NCBI GenBank assembly: GCA_964017155.1
Contig: OZ024857.1
Coordinates: 40,486,716-40,550,715, forward strand
Reading direction: 5' to 3'
Length of the DNA: 64,000 bases
DNA from: Oasisia sp. SBJ-2009
Taxonomy: Eukaryota > Annelida > Polychaeta > Sabellida > Siboglinidae
Both the position numbers and the translations under genes were made by a program. The notes below the pieces were generated by a model. It made no database searches. It was not told the DNA's origin and saw only the letters and a list, made by a program, of their open reading frames with translations. Within the stretch, counting starts at the first letter, position 1, and each line of letters opens with the position of its first letter. This document shows positions 42,985-64,000 of this stretch, one piece after another.

Positions 42985-44455
42985 GGTGTATATGACCTGA
43001 AATACACATAACTATTTTTTTTTAATATAAAACATAATTCATTGTTGGTCTGGTGCTAATTCTAAACTAAAGAAAAGTCTTTATGTTATGCTATTTATAA
43101 TAGTTATGTTGGCAACATATATTTGAAGAGGGGCCAAGGCCTACCTCAATCACTGAACATTTGGGGGGTAGACTTTGGACCCAACACTGCTTGCCTGATT
43201 CATAGAGTGACAAGATGCAGAGCTTACAGGGGTGCCTGTGTAGGACTTCCCAATCCCACCTTTTGGCAAAGAAATTTGTCATCACTAAAATGAGATTAAA
43301 TTACACAAAGTGCAGAAATCCGCTGTTTCCGCCGTATGCGATATAAATATCCACCAGGGCGACCAGGCTGCAATCTAAGGGGTGACAGGGCAAACACAAA
43401 TTAATAATCTATAGTGTGCTTGATGACTGCCTATTAATATACAAGGGTGCAAAATGACAGGGCCCGGCATGATGAATATTTACTGGACCAAGAGCAAGGT
43501 GCGGGCTGCGGCCAACCAAACAATTTATCTAGTGATTTTCCACTAGGTAGCCGGAAGTTTATATCTTATTATTGATTTTACTGCTAGACCGATGTAGGGT
43601 TTTAAAAGGGGGAGTGGTCAGTCTCGCTATTTATGCCTATAAATATTTGTTTTATGAACTGAAAAAGTGCATTTCCGAAGCTGACCCCCCCAGGCCGAAA
43701 AGTGGGGGGACGCGTCCCCTTGTCCCCCACTGATCGATCAATGCTGTGCCTGTGTAGAACTTCTCAATCCAACATTTTGGCAAAGAAACGTGTTATCACT
43801 CAAATGGGAATAAGATACACAAAGTGCAGGAATCCGCCGCTTCTGCCATAGGCGATAAGCATCAAGCAGGCGAGGGGTGAAAGTGCAACACAAATGTCAT
43901 GATTTAAAATGTGCTTGATGGCTAAAGCCTATTAATAATATTAACACAAGGTTGCAAACTGATAGAGCCCGGCAGCGGCTTATATTTTTCCGGTAGTTAT
44001 ACATTTTCCGATTTGCCTTTCTGCGTATGCGCGACAAATTTAAAATCATCAGTGTATAACAAAATAACAAAGCATTTTTGGTACAAATGCCACAGGCTGT
44101 TCGATTACTTTCCTGTGATGTCTAAAATTTCGTTCAATACATTAAAATATTACGTTTGTTTAAATAACTATCACGGATTATGGCGCACTATCAGCAAAAC
44201 ATGCCTCAAAACTTGTTTGCCTCGTGTTAATTTGCGATAAATAACTTTACTGAACTTCATATCGCGAGTTTATTGTCTAGCTAGTCCTATGGCTATGTAG
44301 CGGCTTTTAAGAGAGAGGAGTGTTGAGTCAGGCTATATGCCTCGCAACTTTTCTGAACTGAAAAGTGGGGAGGACAATTCCTATGCTGTCCCCCCCACCC
44401 TGAAAAGTGGGGGGACGCGCCCCCCCCCCCCGTCCCCCACCGATCGACGCCCGTG
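42847..44455 (-). mobile_element. Non-autonomous hAT element, copy 2 (nested in a LINE)
   Basis: Ends CAGGGGCGTCGATCCGG (left) and GATCGACGCCCGTG (right). The identical 8 bp GGTCTCCC flanks both sides (42,839-42,846 and 44,456-44,463). Opposite orientation to copy 1 and about 500 bp shorter, because its AT run (about 42,895-42,981) is short and the (GACAT)n array is absent. Two internal units are again seen, meeting at about 43,740. No transposase. Confidence 0.9.
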
Positions 44456-44830
44456 GGTCTCCCCACCACAAAATCAAGCACACATAGCGCTTCTGCGGAT
44501 TCAAGTTTAAACCCAGAACTTTATTTATTAAACAAGTGACGCTGCAGAGCTCATATCCAGGTAGAGAACCATGACATGAGTTTTGGCTTCCTCAAGATGA
44601 TAGAGTACGTAGTTTATAAGAGTAGCGACTGCATCCTCCACCCCTCACCCAGGCCGATATGCAAATTGCAGAGGATCTAACAGATGGTCTGTACGGTTCA
44701 TGATCATCGTTTTGATGATTTTTTCACAGCTCTTCATTACATGCGATGTCAACGCTATTGGACAAAAATCGTTTGGACTACCAGGACGAGATTTCTTAGG
44801 GACAGGCACGACAAAAGAGGTTGCTGGTTG
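44456..44830 (-). mobile_element. LINE reverse transcriptase fragment, 5' part (split by hAT copy 2)
   Basis: The minus strand encodes ATSFVVPVPKKSRPGSPNDF, LTSHVMKSCEKIIKTMI, DPLQFAYRPG and EDAVATLINYVLYHLEEAKT, then LYLDMSSA, the early reverse transcriptase blocks. One in-frame stop (G-stop-GVEDA) and later frame loss show decay. Confidence 0.87.
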
Positions 44831-46010
44831 CTAGCACCATATTCCGCAATCACCCAACAGTGGAACCAAAAATCGGTTTGTCGCACATTGAAAAGGGAGT
44901 TCAATATATTGTTGTGTAGCAACAAAATGTGCTTCGATGTCGCAGTTTGTCTGTATGGAAATATAATTACTTAGAAAGTTACCAAACTACCATAGAGTAT
45001 ATATAATGGGAAAAGGGTTTCATAAATATTATTGTTTATAAAGTTGTATTAAATCATAAGCATAAACATAGGTATTAGACAATTTGACGTTTATGTTGGT
45101 AGGTCTACTACCGATTAAATTACGAAATCTCTAATAATGGTACAGAACATAAATTATATAATAATAATAAACAAAATGGCATCGACAACTTTATTCGTAA
45201 TCGTCGCATTTTTATAGCGCTGTTCCAACATTCGTTGCTCACAGCGCAGTACAGAATGTTCTTGTAAATAAATAAGTCTTTAATTTTACTTTAAATGCAG
45301 CAGTGGTCATAGATGACAATGTCAGATGCTGCGGTAATGCATTCCATAGACTTGGGGCTGCCACGCTGAAAGCTCTGCGACCTAACCGGCTGGCGTCTGC
45401 TTACACATTGTTCAATGTAGTCAGGCGCTTGGCTACTCAGTGCTCAACTTATTCAAGGTTATTGGAGCAGACACCTTTTATTAACTGTGCAGACAGAATC
45501 CATGTGACTGCATTGTTCACACAGGCAACCGGAAGACGCGATTAAAGACCACGTGACTATTGTTCACGTCTACGTCAACGAACGTAATTGGCCTAAGACC
45601 ACATTTGCATTTTCCATAGGCGACCATTATAACGTTTCCTTCATTTCCTATTAATCTTGATCAGCTCTCTTATTGACAATTTCACAGCATGTTTACCCTC
45701 CACAGACAGAGGTTCAGTGGAAAATTCGTGAACTTTTAATACCTCAGGCTCCCACAAAGTTCATTCAAACCTTACACCCCTCCATTTCTGCTTGAGCCAC
45801 CCACGGATTGCCCCTGATTACATCACCAAGCAAAATGACAAATGTATTAATACGCAGAAATGCACCGAATGACAGCTGTCGTAATTTGACAGCTCTGATG
45901 TCACGCTGCACAAAAACGTCATTTATAATCACTCCACACTACATATGTGCTCACAGAAATCCAGACAACGTGCATAATGCTGCTTTTTTAAGGTACTCTG
46001 CGGTCGGGTA
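44831..46010. other. Intergenic with a retroelement-like 3' tail
   Basis: About 45,190-45,480 carries the pattern TTTATAGCGCTGTTCC...CACAGCGCAGTACA followed by GATGCTGCGGTAATGCATTCCATAG...GGGGCTGCCACGCTGAAAGCTCTG, resembling the 3' region of a dispersed invertebrate retroelement. No gene recognised. Confidence 0.4.
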
Positions 46011-46046
46011 ATGGCGGACGTGCACATTTTGGTGGTCTTACGTCAA
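46011..46046 (+). repeat. 36-bp exact direct repeat, copy 1
   Basis: ATGGCGGACGTGCACATTTT and the following GGTGGTCTTACGTCAA recur exactly at 47,782-47,817, bracketing 1.74 kb. Neither inverted ends nor an A-rich tail is obvious inside. Confidence 0.85.
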
Positions 46047-47781
46047 ATAGATTGGCCGAAAACGTCAAAAGTTCACAAAAATTAGTCATACATCAAGAAT
46101 GACATATAGCTAGATTAACTGTCTAGGGAAATTGACACCATCTCGATAACAATTATAATATGCGTCTTCAAAAGTTGCACCCCTCCCAGATAAATAGCAC
46201 CGTGCGTGGGTTGAAACACGTTTATTCAGAAACCGATAATAGATCAGACGTTTGCCTGAAACTAATGGCACTGTACACAACAAACAGTCCACCACAGTCT
46301 CTTAACCATCTGACAGTAACATATAGAGAATATTGAAGATATATATTTTTTGACAATTTCTTTGTAAATGTTGTAAATTTCACCATAAAAATGCAAAAAT
46401 CATATTTTTGAACAGCATTTTTTCGGACACGCAAAGTGCTAAATTTCACGAATTTCTGTATATCATAATGCTCACCAACTTTGCTTAATTGTATGATGCA
46501 ATTATGAACTGTGCGTCGTATATATACGTCCCCAGGAGGGCTCAGAATCACAGGCCAGTTTCTCATAAATTGTCGCAGTATTGAAAAGCCAGGCAGCGTC
46601 TTTCGATGGTAATTTCAATTAAATTGTATGTAGAACGCTGAAATGTGGGACATACATTCAGGAATATACACGTTACATGATGGAAGCATATTCGTGATAC
46701 ACAGTAGAACGTATCTCTTGCGTCAAACAAATTATCACCCTACCCCCCTTGCAATAAGCCGCACTTTACTCGGGCGCAACCCATTATATTAGACAGAGAC
46801 ACTTCCATAACCATCACACGTCGTTTATTATGCCAGAAATTATTTCGCTGGTGTACATACACTATTGAACACATCAGATACAGCTGGTAGATTAGTTACT
46901 GTCAGAAAAAAATGTTGGCCAGTGACACCATAGACACGTGGCAAATGTTGAATAGACAGTTGCGCCACCCTCTGCCGCAACTTGATCGCTGTAAACGCAT
47001 CCATTGTGGTAATAATGTTGTTACTAAAACATATCCACATTGCTTTTAGTGCATTAAAGAGCATCTTAGATGTTGACAATTCGGATAGAACATACAAATT
47101 ACCAGTTATTTATATAGTTTCTTATCAGACTATATATCACTTATGTATGTGATTAGTTTAAGCTGACATGTCATAAGCAAATATCTGTATAATTCGGTTA
47201 TGTTACAGCTGAAAAGTGCAAGACTGTCGACAGGGATGGTGTGTTAGTTCTTGTAGACAATTTCAACATACTGACACTTCTGTTAGGTGCCCAATTTTAG
47301 TTTGTATGAGCATCAATGAACCTAATCGGATTACGGCAGTCGGGGCATACTTGGATAAAATGCGCTGCTTTCTTATTCTCAGTCACATCTGGGGTATATT
47401 TAAATATATTCTCAATTGTGTTCGGTGTTTCAGTTAGGGTATGTATGTCGCTAAAATGAGCAGGTGAAAGATAGTACATTTTTAGACGCGCGTGGACAAT
47501 CCGCTTCATTCGGCGACCAACAATTGACTAAAATAGAGGCTGCGTTTAAGGGGTGGGGGTGTAATCAAATGTCCTTTGCTCGCCCGTTGATGCTTATTTT
47601 GTGTTCTAAATACGACACAAGCAAGCATCACATAATTAGGATTAACAAATAAGAAGCTATCGGAGGTTCATTTTAGTATTTGTTATTAAGAAACACGCAT
47701 TTGTAGATGTCGCATACACAGTATAAGTAATGTAATTGCAGCTAAACTCATCGTACTGGAAATATGTCGTTAATGTGGCGC
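46047..47781. other. Segment between 36-bp direct repeats, no gene recognised
   Basis: AT-rich sequence with only short frames lacking domains. It might be an insertion with a long target duplication, or unique DNA between two copies of a short repeat. Confidence 0.4.
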
Positions 47782-47817
47782 AATGGCGGACGTGCACATT
47801 TTGGTGGTCTTACGTCA
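47782..47817 (+). repeat. 36-bp exact direct repeat, copy 2
   Basis: Identical to 46,011-46,046. Confidence 0.85.
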
Positions 47818-48724
47818 ATTGTTACCACGGCAATATTTAACTGATTTCCCGTCGTCGTCATCACGGATCGTTAGAAAATGTCTCGGGTGTATCGACCATT
47901 AGTCGAGTTGCCACCCTATACTGTACTGTAGGGAACCTGGAAATGGTTGGTCGTCTAAGGTTTTTTTGCTGAATCATAGATTATGTGTCCCTGAACTCAA
48001 TTCCGTGGGATGGCAATGCGCCATCCTTGGGCAACTCGTGGAAACCACGAAAATCCAAGATGGCTGCCGTGATCCTGGTAAATTACAACATGTGTTCACC
48101 TTTACACTACATCATGCTAGGAACATATGTTTTGTATGTACACTTCAATTCAATGGAACCGTTTATAATAATGTCCGACTATGTTCACGTGACCAAAATT
48201 CAAAATGGCCGCCATTTTCACCAACAATAGCCAAAATCGAGCAAAATTTGATTGCCCCAGCCTCGTTTTCACGCGCGAGACTTGCACGCCCTATAGGCAC
48301 AAAATCGTTGCTCTTGCATATGTTTGGTTAAAATGACGGCCATTTTTAATATTACTTGGTTTTCTTGGGCGGGCATCAGTTGAAATATTTCCTTTTAAGT
48401 CCTGATATGGTAAAATATAGGAATGGACGAAATAAAATCATATTTTTATAGCAAAAGGCACTTGACGTCCCTATGCTGGTCGGAGCATTGCGCTTATCCG
48501 ACCAGCATACGGACCAGTTTCGTTGTTTGTTGTCCGTTTAGAGCGAACACTTCTCGGTCTACTTTGACGAACATCGAGTTTCGGTGCACGTACAGTGTCG
48601 CTGAAGATGACGGGGGCTTAATTCGCGCGACGTCTGTTATCTCGCGTCGTGACTTTGCCCTTGGTGCTGACGAGGGACGATCGGAGATCGCGGGCAGTGG
48701 CATAGCCAGGATTTAAATAGCCTT

Positions 48725-48727
<3 letters not shown>
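47818..48727. other. Intergenic with CpG-rich block and hairpin
   Basis: 48,472-48,509 is a perfect hairpin (arms TATGCTGGTCGG and CCGACCAGCATA). 48,540-48,700 is CpG-rich. 48,703-48,722 (CAGTGGCATAGCCAGGATTT) resembles a DNA transposon end also found near 19,950-19,973. The minus-strand 69-residue frame here has no recognised domain. Confidence 0.45.

Positions 48728-48790
<63 letters not shown>
48728..48790. repeat. (AT)n(CA)n microsatellite
   Basis: AT run to about 48,770 then CA to 48,790. Confidence 0.95.
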
Positions 48791-48921
48791 TTCTGTTATA
48801 TCCAGAACTCCTGTTCGGAGTCTGAGTAACCTGGTCGGCTCCGCTGAAATGGTAGTAGCTATCAATCTTGTGACTGGAGTGCGGCATAGCCACTGTCTTT
48901 GAGACTATTAATTTTGTTTGT

Positions 48922-49450
48922 TCATCATATATATATATATATATATATGATGAAATTATATCTATAATTACAATTATATTATAGATAAATGTTTTATTTT
49001 ATCATGATTGGGATTTACATAATATTTTAATAATGTATTTATCTGTTTTTTAATATAAGTTTTACTCCTGTATTTGTTTTAGTTTCCGAATAATAAATAC
49101 TAGAAAAAAATCAGGTCATAAATATCCGTGACCTTGCTTATCTTAAATGCCCAATTTAATATTGAGTTTACCACAGACACAGACTGTCAGTCATAAACAT
49201 TATAGCGATTTAAGTAGTGCAGATAGTATATACGATTTTAGGCCGTATGTGCAGTTTTACGGGATTTGCATTTACATTTTGCTTACATTGTTGTACATTG
49301 TGGTTTCACAACAGTTCGATAAGCACTTATATCTGACAAGTTGTCTAAATGCACATAATCATAACATATGTACGCATTTTCCCCAAAACAGGTTGTACTG
49401 CGCAAAAGGTGGCATTTTTCATCATATATATATATATATATATGATGAAA
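48922..49450 (+). repeat. 470-bp dispersed repeat, copy 2, bracketed by palindromic AT runs
   Basis: 48,953-49,422 matches 41,638-42,108 inverted. Both sides of this copy carry TCATCATATATAT...ATATGATGA palindromes (48,922-48,955 and 49,417-49,446), which look like duplicated or inverted termini. Copy 1 lacks them. Confidence 0.85.
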
Positions 49451-49676
49451 AAAATTTGTAATACATGTAATAATACAATAGTATTTTGGTTGGTTTTTGT
49501 TGGACTACTGTTGAAATCTATCAAAACAATTGACTGAACAATTAAAGGTATACATGTATGTCTGAAATCAAGAGATATCTGCAAACCAACTGTCAAAAAT
49601 AATCACATAAGAAGAATCTCACTCCAGACATGACATAAAATTTCATGGATAACTAACCCTCAATGGGCTAACTAAG

Positions 49677-49696
49677 AGAGCGAGAGCGAGAGCGAG

Positions 49697-49762
<66 letters not shown>

Positions 49763-49763
49763 T
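49677..49763. repeat. (GA)n microsatellite with GAGAGC start
   Basis: Nearly pure GA with GAGC units at its left. Confidence 0.95.
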
Positions 49764-52700
49764 TGTATTGTTGGCCTTGTTGTATTGTGCAAGAAAAACA
49801 AAGTCATGTAAATGTAGAATATTTCTTATGTATTCGTAATTAATCATAACGATCTCCCAGGTCATACAGAATGTGAAATTTGACTAAATAAGACTAACAT
49901 GGTAATTATAAGACCCATATCAGTGTCTTCATAAAGTGAGATAGGCCTGTTTATATACAACTGGGTGGCATTCGTGCGTCTTGTTTTGGCTTCTTTTAAT
50001 TCAGAAGCAAAGAATATTAAACATGACATAAACAAAAGCGATAATATAATCATTCAGATACAAATAAACAATATAACGACAAGACAGGCAAATATTGTTA
50101 TCTAAAAATGAAGCAACACTTATGTGCAATAGTCAACCAATTGTTTGAGACAGACGCCTAAAATTCGATATTCTAAGAGGTGATAACGTAAATGCAGTCT
50201 TTAAGTTTGTAGTGCAGGAATCCTGTTGGCAATCATTTGTATGATTTCAAATCTGCCAGCATGGCTGATATACAGAATCAGTCATCCAACAACAGACCCT
50301 AAGACTTAGCCCAAGAAGGTCGTTGGTGAATGGTTGTGAAGTTAAGGCCCCACGTAATATACACTGAACTACACGCTTGAAGTGATGTCTCAGCAAAAAG
50401 CAAGGCACTTGTGTTTTTGTCTCATATGTCAAATCATTTGCACATTGTTGACAGCGTTTCTGTCGTTATGGCAACACAAGCATCGACCATCGGTTGCGGC
50501 ACAAGCAGCACTCGTCCGATGTCTGGAGTCTAGATCACATGACTGGTTACCATGGCAATGGTGAGCTCGACAGGACGTTGTGCTCGATCATACGTTGGAT
50601 GTTGGCACGTCATCGAGGAACCGGTCTCTCGTAAGCATGTGCTGCAGAGGAAACAGGAACTGACATGAATAAAAACAGTCAGTTGTATATGTAGATGACA
50701 CACCTGACTTGCGTAAAAAGAACAGAACAGATCACACCATGTCTGTTGCATTCATGCTGGTGCAGTTTACGTAAGTTATGGCCCACAAAAATATGTAGTG
50801 AAGTTTCAGGGCAGCACCAGTAGACACCCATAGTGGAAGTTAGCAGACCATGAAGAAAAATCAGTTGTAGTACTGCACCTTGTGTCAGACAAATACTTGG
50901 GCATCCGCACATGCGAGAGGATGCACATAATGACCGTGACTCATTGATCATAAGGTGGGTGGGTTATGTATGATACGCTGTTTTTTCACACTATAAGAAA
51001 GACTCTGAAGGTTTGGTTAAAAACATCTATTCATGCCGAGATTCACCAACATGTCTGCCAAAGACACGTGGTCAGTCTTTGAAAGACTTGCGGTGACAAT
51101 AATGATATTACTCCAAGATCACAATACTGTCTGAAGCATATTCAAAATAACTTTCTGCAATGTATCATGACGTTTGATTATAATGAGATTATAAAAGGAC
51201 AATAGACAATCATGAAACTTTTCTAGATTCCTACTAGTCCCATAGCCATGCAAAACAGCAATGCCACATAATATTTACTGCAAATAAAAGACAGGAACTT
51301 GCAATAATGGAAGAAAACGCATTTCATCATTTCAGACCAAACAGGCTGCAGCCATTTGGGTGAGAAAAAATTGTGTTACTATCACACAACCCATGGGCCT
51401 GTTGATATTAATTGGGGGTGACAATATGTTTTTGTTGTGAGGGAGGTGAACCATTTGAAACTGCACCAATTTTACTGCAGTCACCATAACCTAGCTAACA
51501 AGCCACAATAAAGACTGCTTTAACTTTGTTGCAAATTGCTGTGGTATAGATTTTGTGTTCAGCACTGATATACTCTTTGTACTGACAGGTGAGGTTTCAG
51601 TGTGGAAAGGAATGCCACGTTTTGTAGTAGCATTAAATATGTCACAACACCTTTTTCTGGCCAGTCACATTATCAGTATTTAAAAAAAAAAAAAATTACT
51701 ATCCACCCATTTTATATTATTTTTTACATTTCAATTCTTATACCAAGATGTGAAAACCGTAAAATAACTATAAAATCAATCGGCAGATTTAGAAAACGAG
51801 CAACCTTTAAATACTGATAATCGTGAACCGGTAGTCCGCTGGCAACGGATGAAACTATCGTGAGCAGCACAGCGAGACAGGTGGCGCCACCTCTCAGCCA
51901 GTGTGTTACTTACTGTTAGCGTACTTAGCTCTTGCGAGAAAGCGCCTATTTCCCGTGCTGTCTCATCGGCACCACCCTGTTAGAGAGACCCAAAAGAAAG
52001 AAAGCCAGGTCAGTGGTTAGTGCGCCCAAGCATGCCCGCGACCTGCCCGGTCGAGCGAACCACCATCTGCTTGGGCACGCCAAGGAAATAAGGGAAATAG
52101 CGAGAGGAGGCAGGAGAGAAATTACCCGTGATTTACTGTGCACTATGTCATCTAGTATATGACAAAAACTTAAATCTTTTCTATGTAACCCAACTGTGCT
52201 TAAGTAACCTGCCAAGTTACATCAACGTTGATTATAAAGGCAACAAAGTTGTTACATGAAATCCTAAAAAGATCTAATTATTTTACGTCTATCTTTAAAT
52301 ACATCTCATCCTATACGTTATGTTCTGTAGTTAGGCATACAACATTTCATTTTTATCACCAACATAAATTAAAGTTTCTAATGTACATCATGTTATTGAA
52401 AATATTCAAATACATATCAGTTCAGAATTTGTGCCAAATGACCTTTTCATGAAATTTTTCGAAGCAGTTCTACAGTCTGAACAATCAACGCGACATTGTG
52501 AAAGTAACTTCGTTAAACGTCCATCAATACTTAAACCCTACTGCATGTCTAGAAAGAGCAAACCCCAGACTATCTACTGATTCTCACATGCACCCCCCAT
52601 TCCATGGTATGTACCCCCGGCCCCAAATAAACCCCCCTCCTGCCTCCAGTGTTGGGGAAGCAATGTGATGGTTCGACTGTTGCAATTAAGCCAGCAAACT

Positions 52701-54586
52701 AACATTACTTAACAGCGTGCCACATAGCAGTGTAGGGTCAAGAGTCTTGGGTCAAGTGGTCAATCATAAGTATCACATACTGTGTACATAAGATAATCAA
52801 AATTATGTTCACTACTTAAATATGAGTCACTCATTATTTCAAAAGAACGCTTCCATTTTATCTGTATTTTAATTATGGAATAGTGATGCCATATGAATAA
52901 TGTTGCATGTAAAACAGCTTAGAATTTTTTTCAGACAACTATGAAATCATTAGTATGCATTGTTATAATTAAACCTTATATATCTGTTTGCGGATACCAG
53001 ATACAATTTGTGTAAAAAGTCATTGCATTCTTCTGTTAAATCCACACAATATTATTATATGTATTACAAATTACTCTGTTTCTCCAATATTGAATATGAT
53101 ACATTTTTAGTGACTCGATTTCTCACAAGGAACACTTTTATGTGGACATATTTCTTTACAAAAATCAACAAAACTGTTTGACATTTATGAATGACCATGA
53201 ACCTACAACTAGTGAGTCAAGTTGCAAAGATGGCTACGCGCAGCCATACAACATAAAGCACCGACCATACTGACCTATGCCATCACCACGAGAACAAGAA
53301 ACATGCAACATCGAAACTACGAAGCAAAACACCTTAACCTTAAGTTGACAGAATAAATCCACGTACCTACCTATGTCTACTACGACACGACACGTAACTG
53401 TTTGTTACACCTAGAACTGTCGGGAGAGACGAAGACACGAGGTGACAATGAGGGTGGTTAGACGGGAACATGTCACACAAGCACAGGGAAATAAACACAG
53501 TGACCACAGTCTGTGGTGGACACCTACGTACACACGTACATGTCATACATAAAGAGTCTGCGTTCCAAGTTAAGTTCTATGTTTGTTTGGATGGATCTAT
53601 TGGTTGTGTGAATGAATGATATCACTGCTGTGTTGACTAGAGTCACGTTCTGGTGTTATGGCGAAGTATACCTGGTGTTTTACTAATAACGTCTTGTATA
53701 CATGTGTTGTATACATGTGTATAGACAGAGGTAGATGTTATGTAACCAGACCATTCTTGTAACCTGCCAACAGATATGTATCAACCTAGACGATCTTCAC
53801 TGGCTAACAAAGCCACACGTTCTTTTAGGCTTTCTGATGGAAAGTACTGTTTACCCCTTTTTATAGGAGGTGAATTATTTTCCCTCAAACTCCACCGATG
53901 AGCTGAACTGCAAGACATAATGCTTGTGTACTTAGTACTTAATATGGAAGATGCTGACTGTGGGATTTATGAATACAAATAAGTGTATCAGTGTGCATGC
54001 ATGAGTGAATGTGAGTGTGTTGTCCGGAGATATACAACAGCTATGAGCAACAAAATCTGCATACAAAATTGTGTATTTCCCAATCAATGCCATTGCATTG
54101 CACATGCAAGCAGACCTACATCACCACTACTGACGTCACAAACATGCAAGTTTAGTAGACAAATAGCACTCTCTGACAACACTGGATGACAAACACCAAA
54201 CATGGACTAACCAAGTAAAACACATATTAAGTTAATAACATTAACGATGGCAACAAATCTCACTAATCATTGTTGACTCTGTCAATCAGGCCTGGGATTG
54301 TACTATCATATCGCTATTCACCTTGATCTGTCCCAATTTCTGTCATCGTTCAGACCAACGTCCCCTTACAATTATTGTCACTGTCACCACAAAAATGTCA
54401 CTTATTGTCAACACAATTGTCCAAAATATCGCCCCAAAACCCCTGCTGTCAACTTCAACTTTTTGTGTCATCCCTTAAGGAAAGGTTTATCATCCTGAGG
54501 TCTGCCTTGCCGTTAGAATAAAAACACTCCCAAATTCCCTTCCCCAGCAACCAGTTGACACCAGCTCCTTTCAACCCCATGACCTT
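49764..54586. other. Intergenic or liprin-beta 3' flank, no gene recognised
   Basis: No splice-supported exon or domain seen on either strand. A small inverted-repeat structure lies at 51,671-51,819. 51,840-52,100 is relatively GC-rich. The part next to 54,586 presumably includes the liprin-beta 3' UTR, but no minus-strand AATAAA was seen near the stop. Confidence 0.45.
51671..51819. repeat. 149-bp segment with perfect 14-bp terminal inverted repeats
   Basis: TATCAGTATTTAAA at 51,671-51,684 and TTTAAATACTGATA at 51,806-51,819, with an A-run and AT-rich interior. MITE-like, with no convincing target duplication. Confidence 0.5.
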
Positions 54587-63899
<9,313 letters not shown>

Positions 63900-64000
63900 C
63901 TGCAACAGAAGACGTGATCGCATGTTGGTGGTCGTGTTTACAGGAAGAATTGTCACGTGAAACTAGTTGACATGCTTCGTAGACAGTTTCCCTTTTTGTG

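Noticed and set aside
48703..48892. Possible hAT-like element with CAGTGGC ends
   Set aside because: Ends match over only about 7 bases and the flanking 8-mers differ, so no target duplication supports it.

Overview
The window is nuclear DNA from a bilaterian animal. Genes are split by GT-AG introns whose phases match, the families are metazoan (Dispatched, liprin-beta, THAP), and most of the rest is LINEs, hAT-type DNA transposons, foldback elements, minisatellites and at least a dozen long AT microsatellites. A marine invertebrate seems likely from the repeat style, but the sequence alone does not fix the phylum.

Layout. 1-14 kb holds repeats and microsatellites: a 2.1 kb non-autonomous hAT element with a perfect 8-bp target duplication at 5,030-7,146, a decayed inverted copy of a Dispatched first exon at 3,590-3,808, and a 373-bp tandem duplication near 9 kb. 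14,882-28,057 (+) is a complete four-exon Dispatched-like gene of 1,060 codons (disp A). Its introns carry two LINE fragments, a near-complete decayed CR1/L2-like LINE and microsatellites. 28-31.6 kb is a short repeat-filled spacer. 31,582-38,240 (-) is a second complete four-exon Dispatched-like gene of 1,054 codons (disp B), tail to tail with the first. 40,592-41,457 (-) encodes a two-exon THAP zinc-finger protein. 41.6-54.5 kb is again repeats: a second hAT copy nested inside a LINE, a 470-bp repeat present twice in inverted orientation, and simple repeats. 54,587-63,899 (-) holds the last ten coding exons (508 codons) of a liprin-beta gene with three SAM domains. The gene continues off the right edge.

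How the parts relate. The two Dispatched paralogs share intron positions and phases and the three membrane aspartates known to be essential in Dispatched. Both have a furin-type basic site in the first extracellular loop, so both look functional as RND-type exporters of lipid-modified Hedgehog or a related ligand. Two further Dispatched scraps, the 3.6 kb first exon and a 3'-exon fragment folded back on itself inside a liprin-beta intron, show that this locus has repeatedly shed copies. Liprin-beta is a cytoplasmic scaffold with no obvious functional link to them. All exon junctions were derived by hand from splice consensus, reading-frame continuity and comparison between paralogs. No database search was possible.
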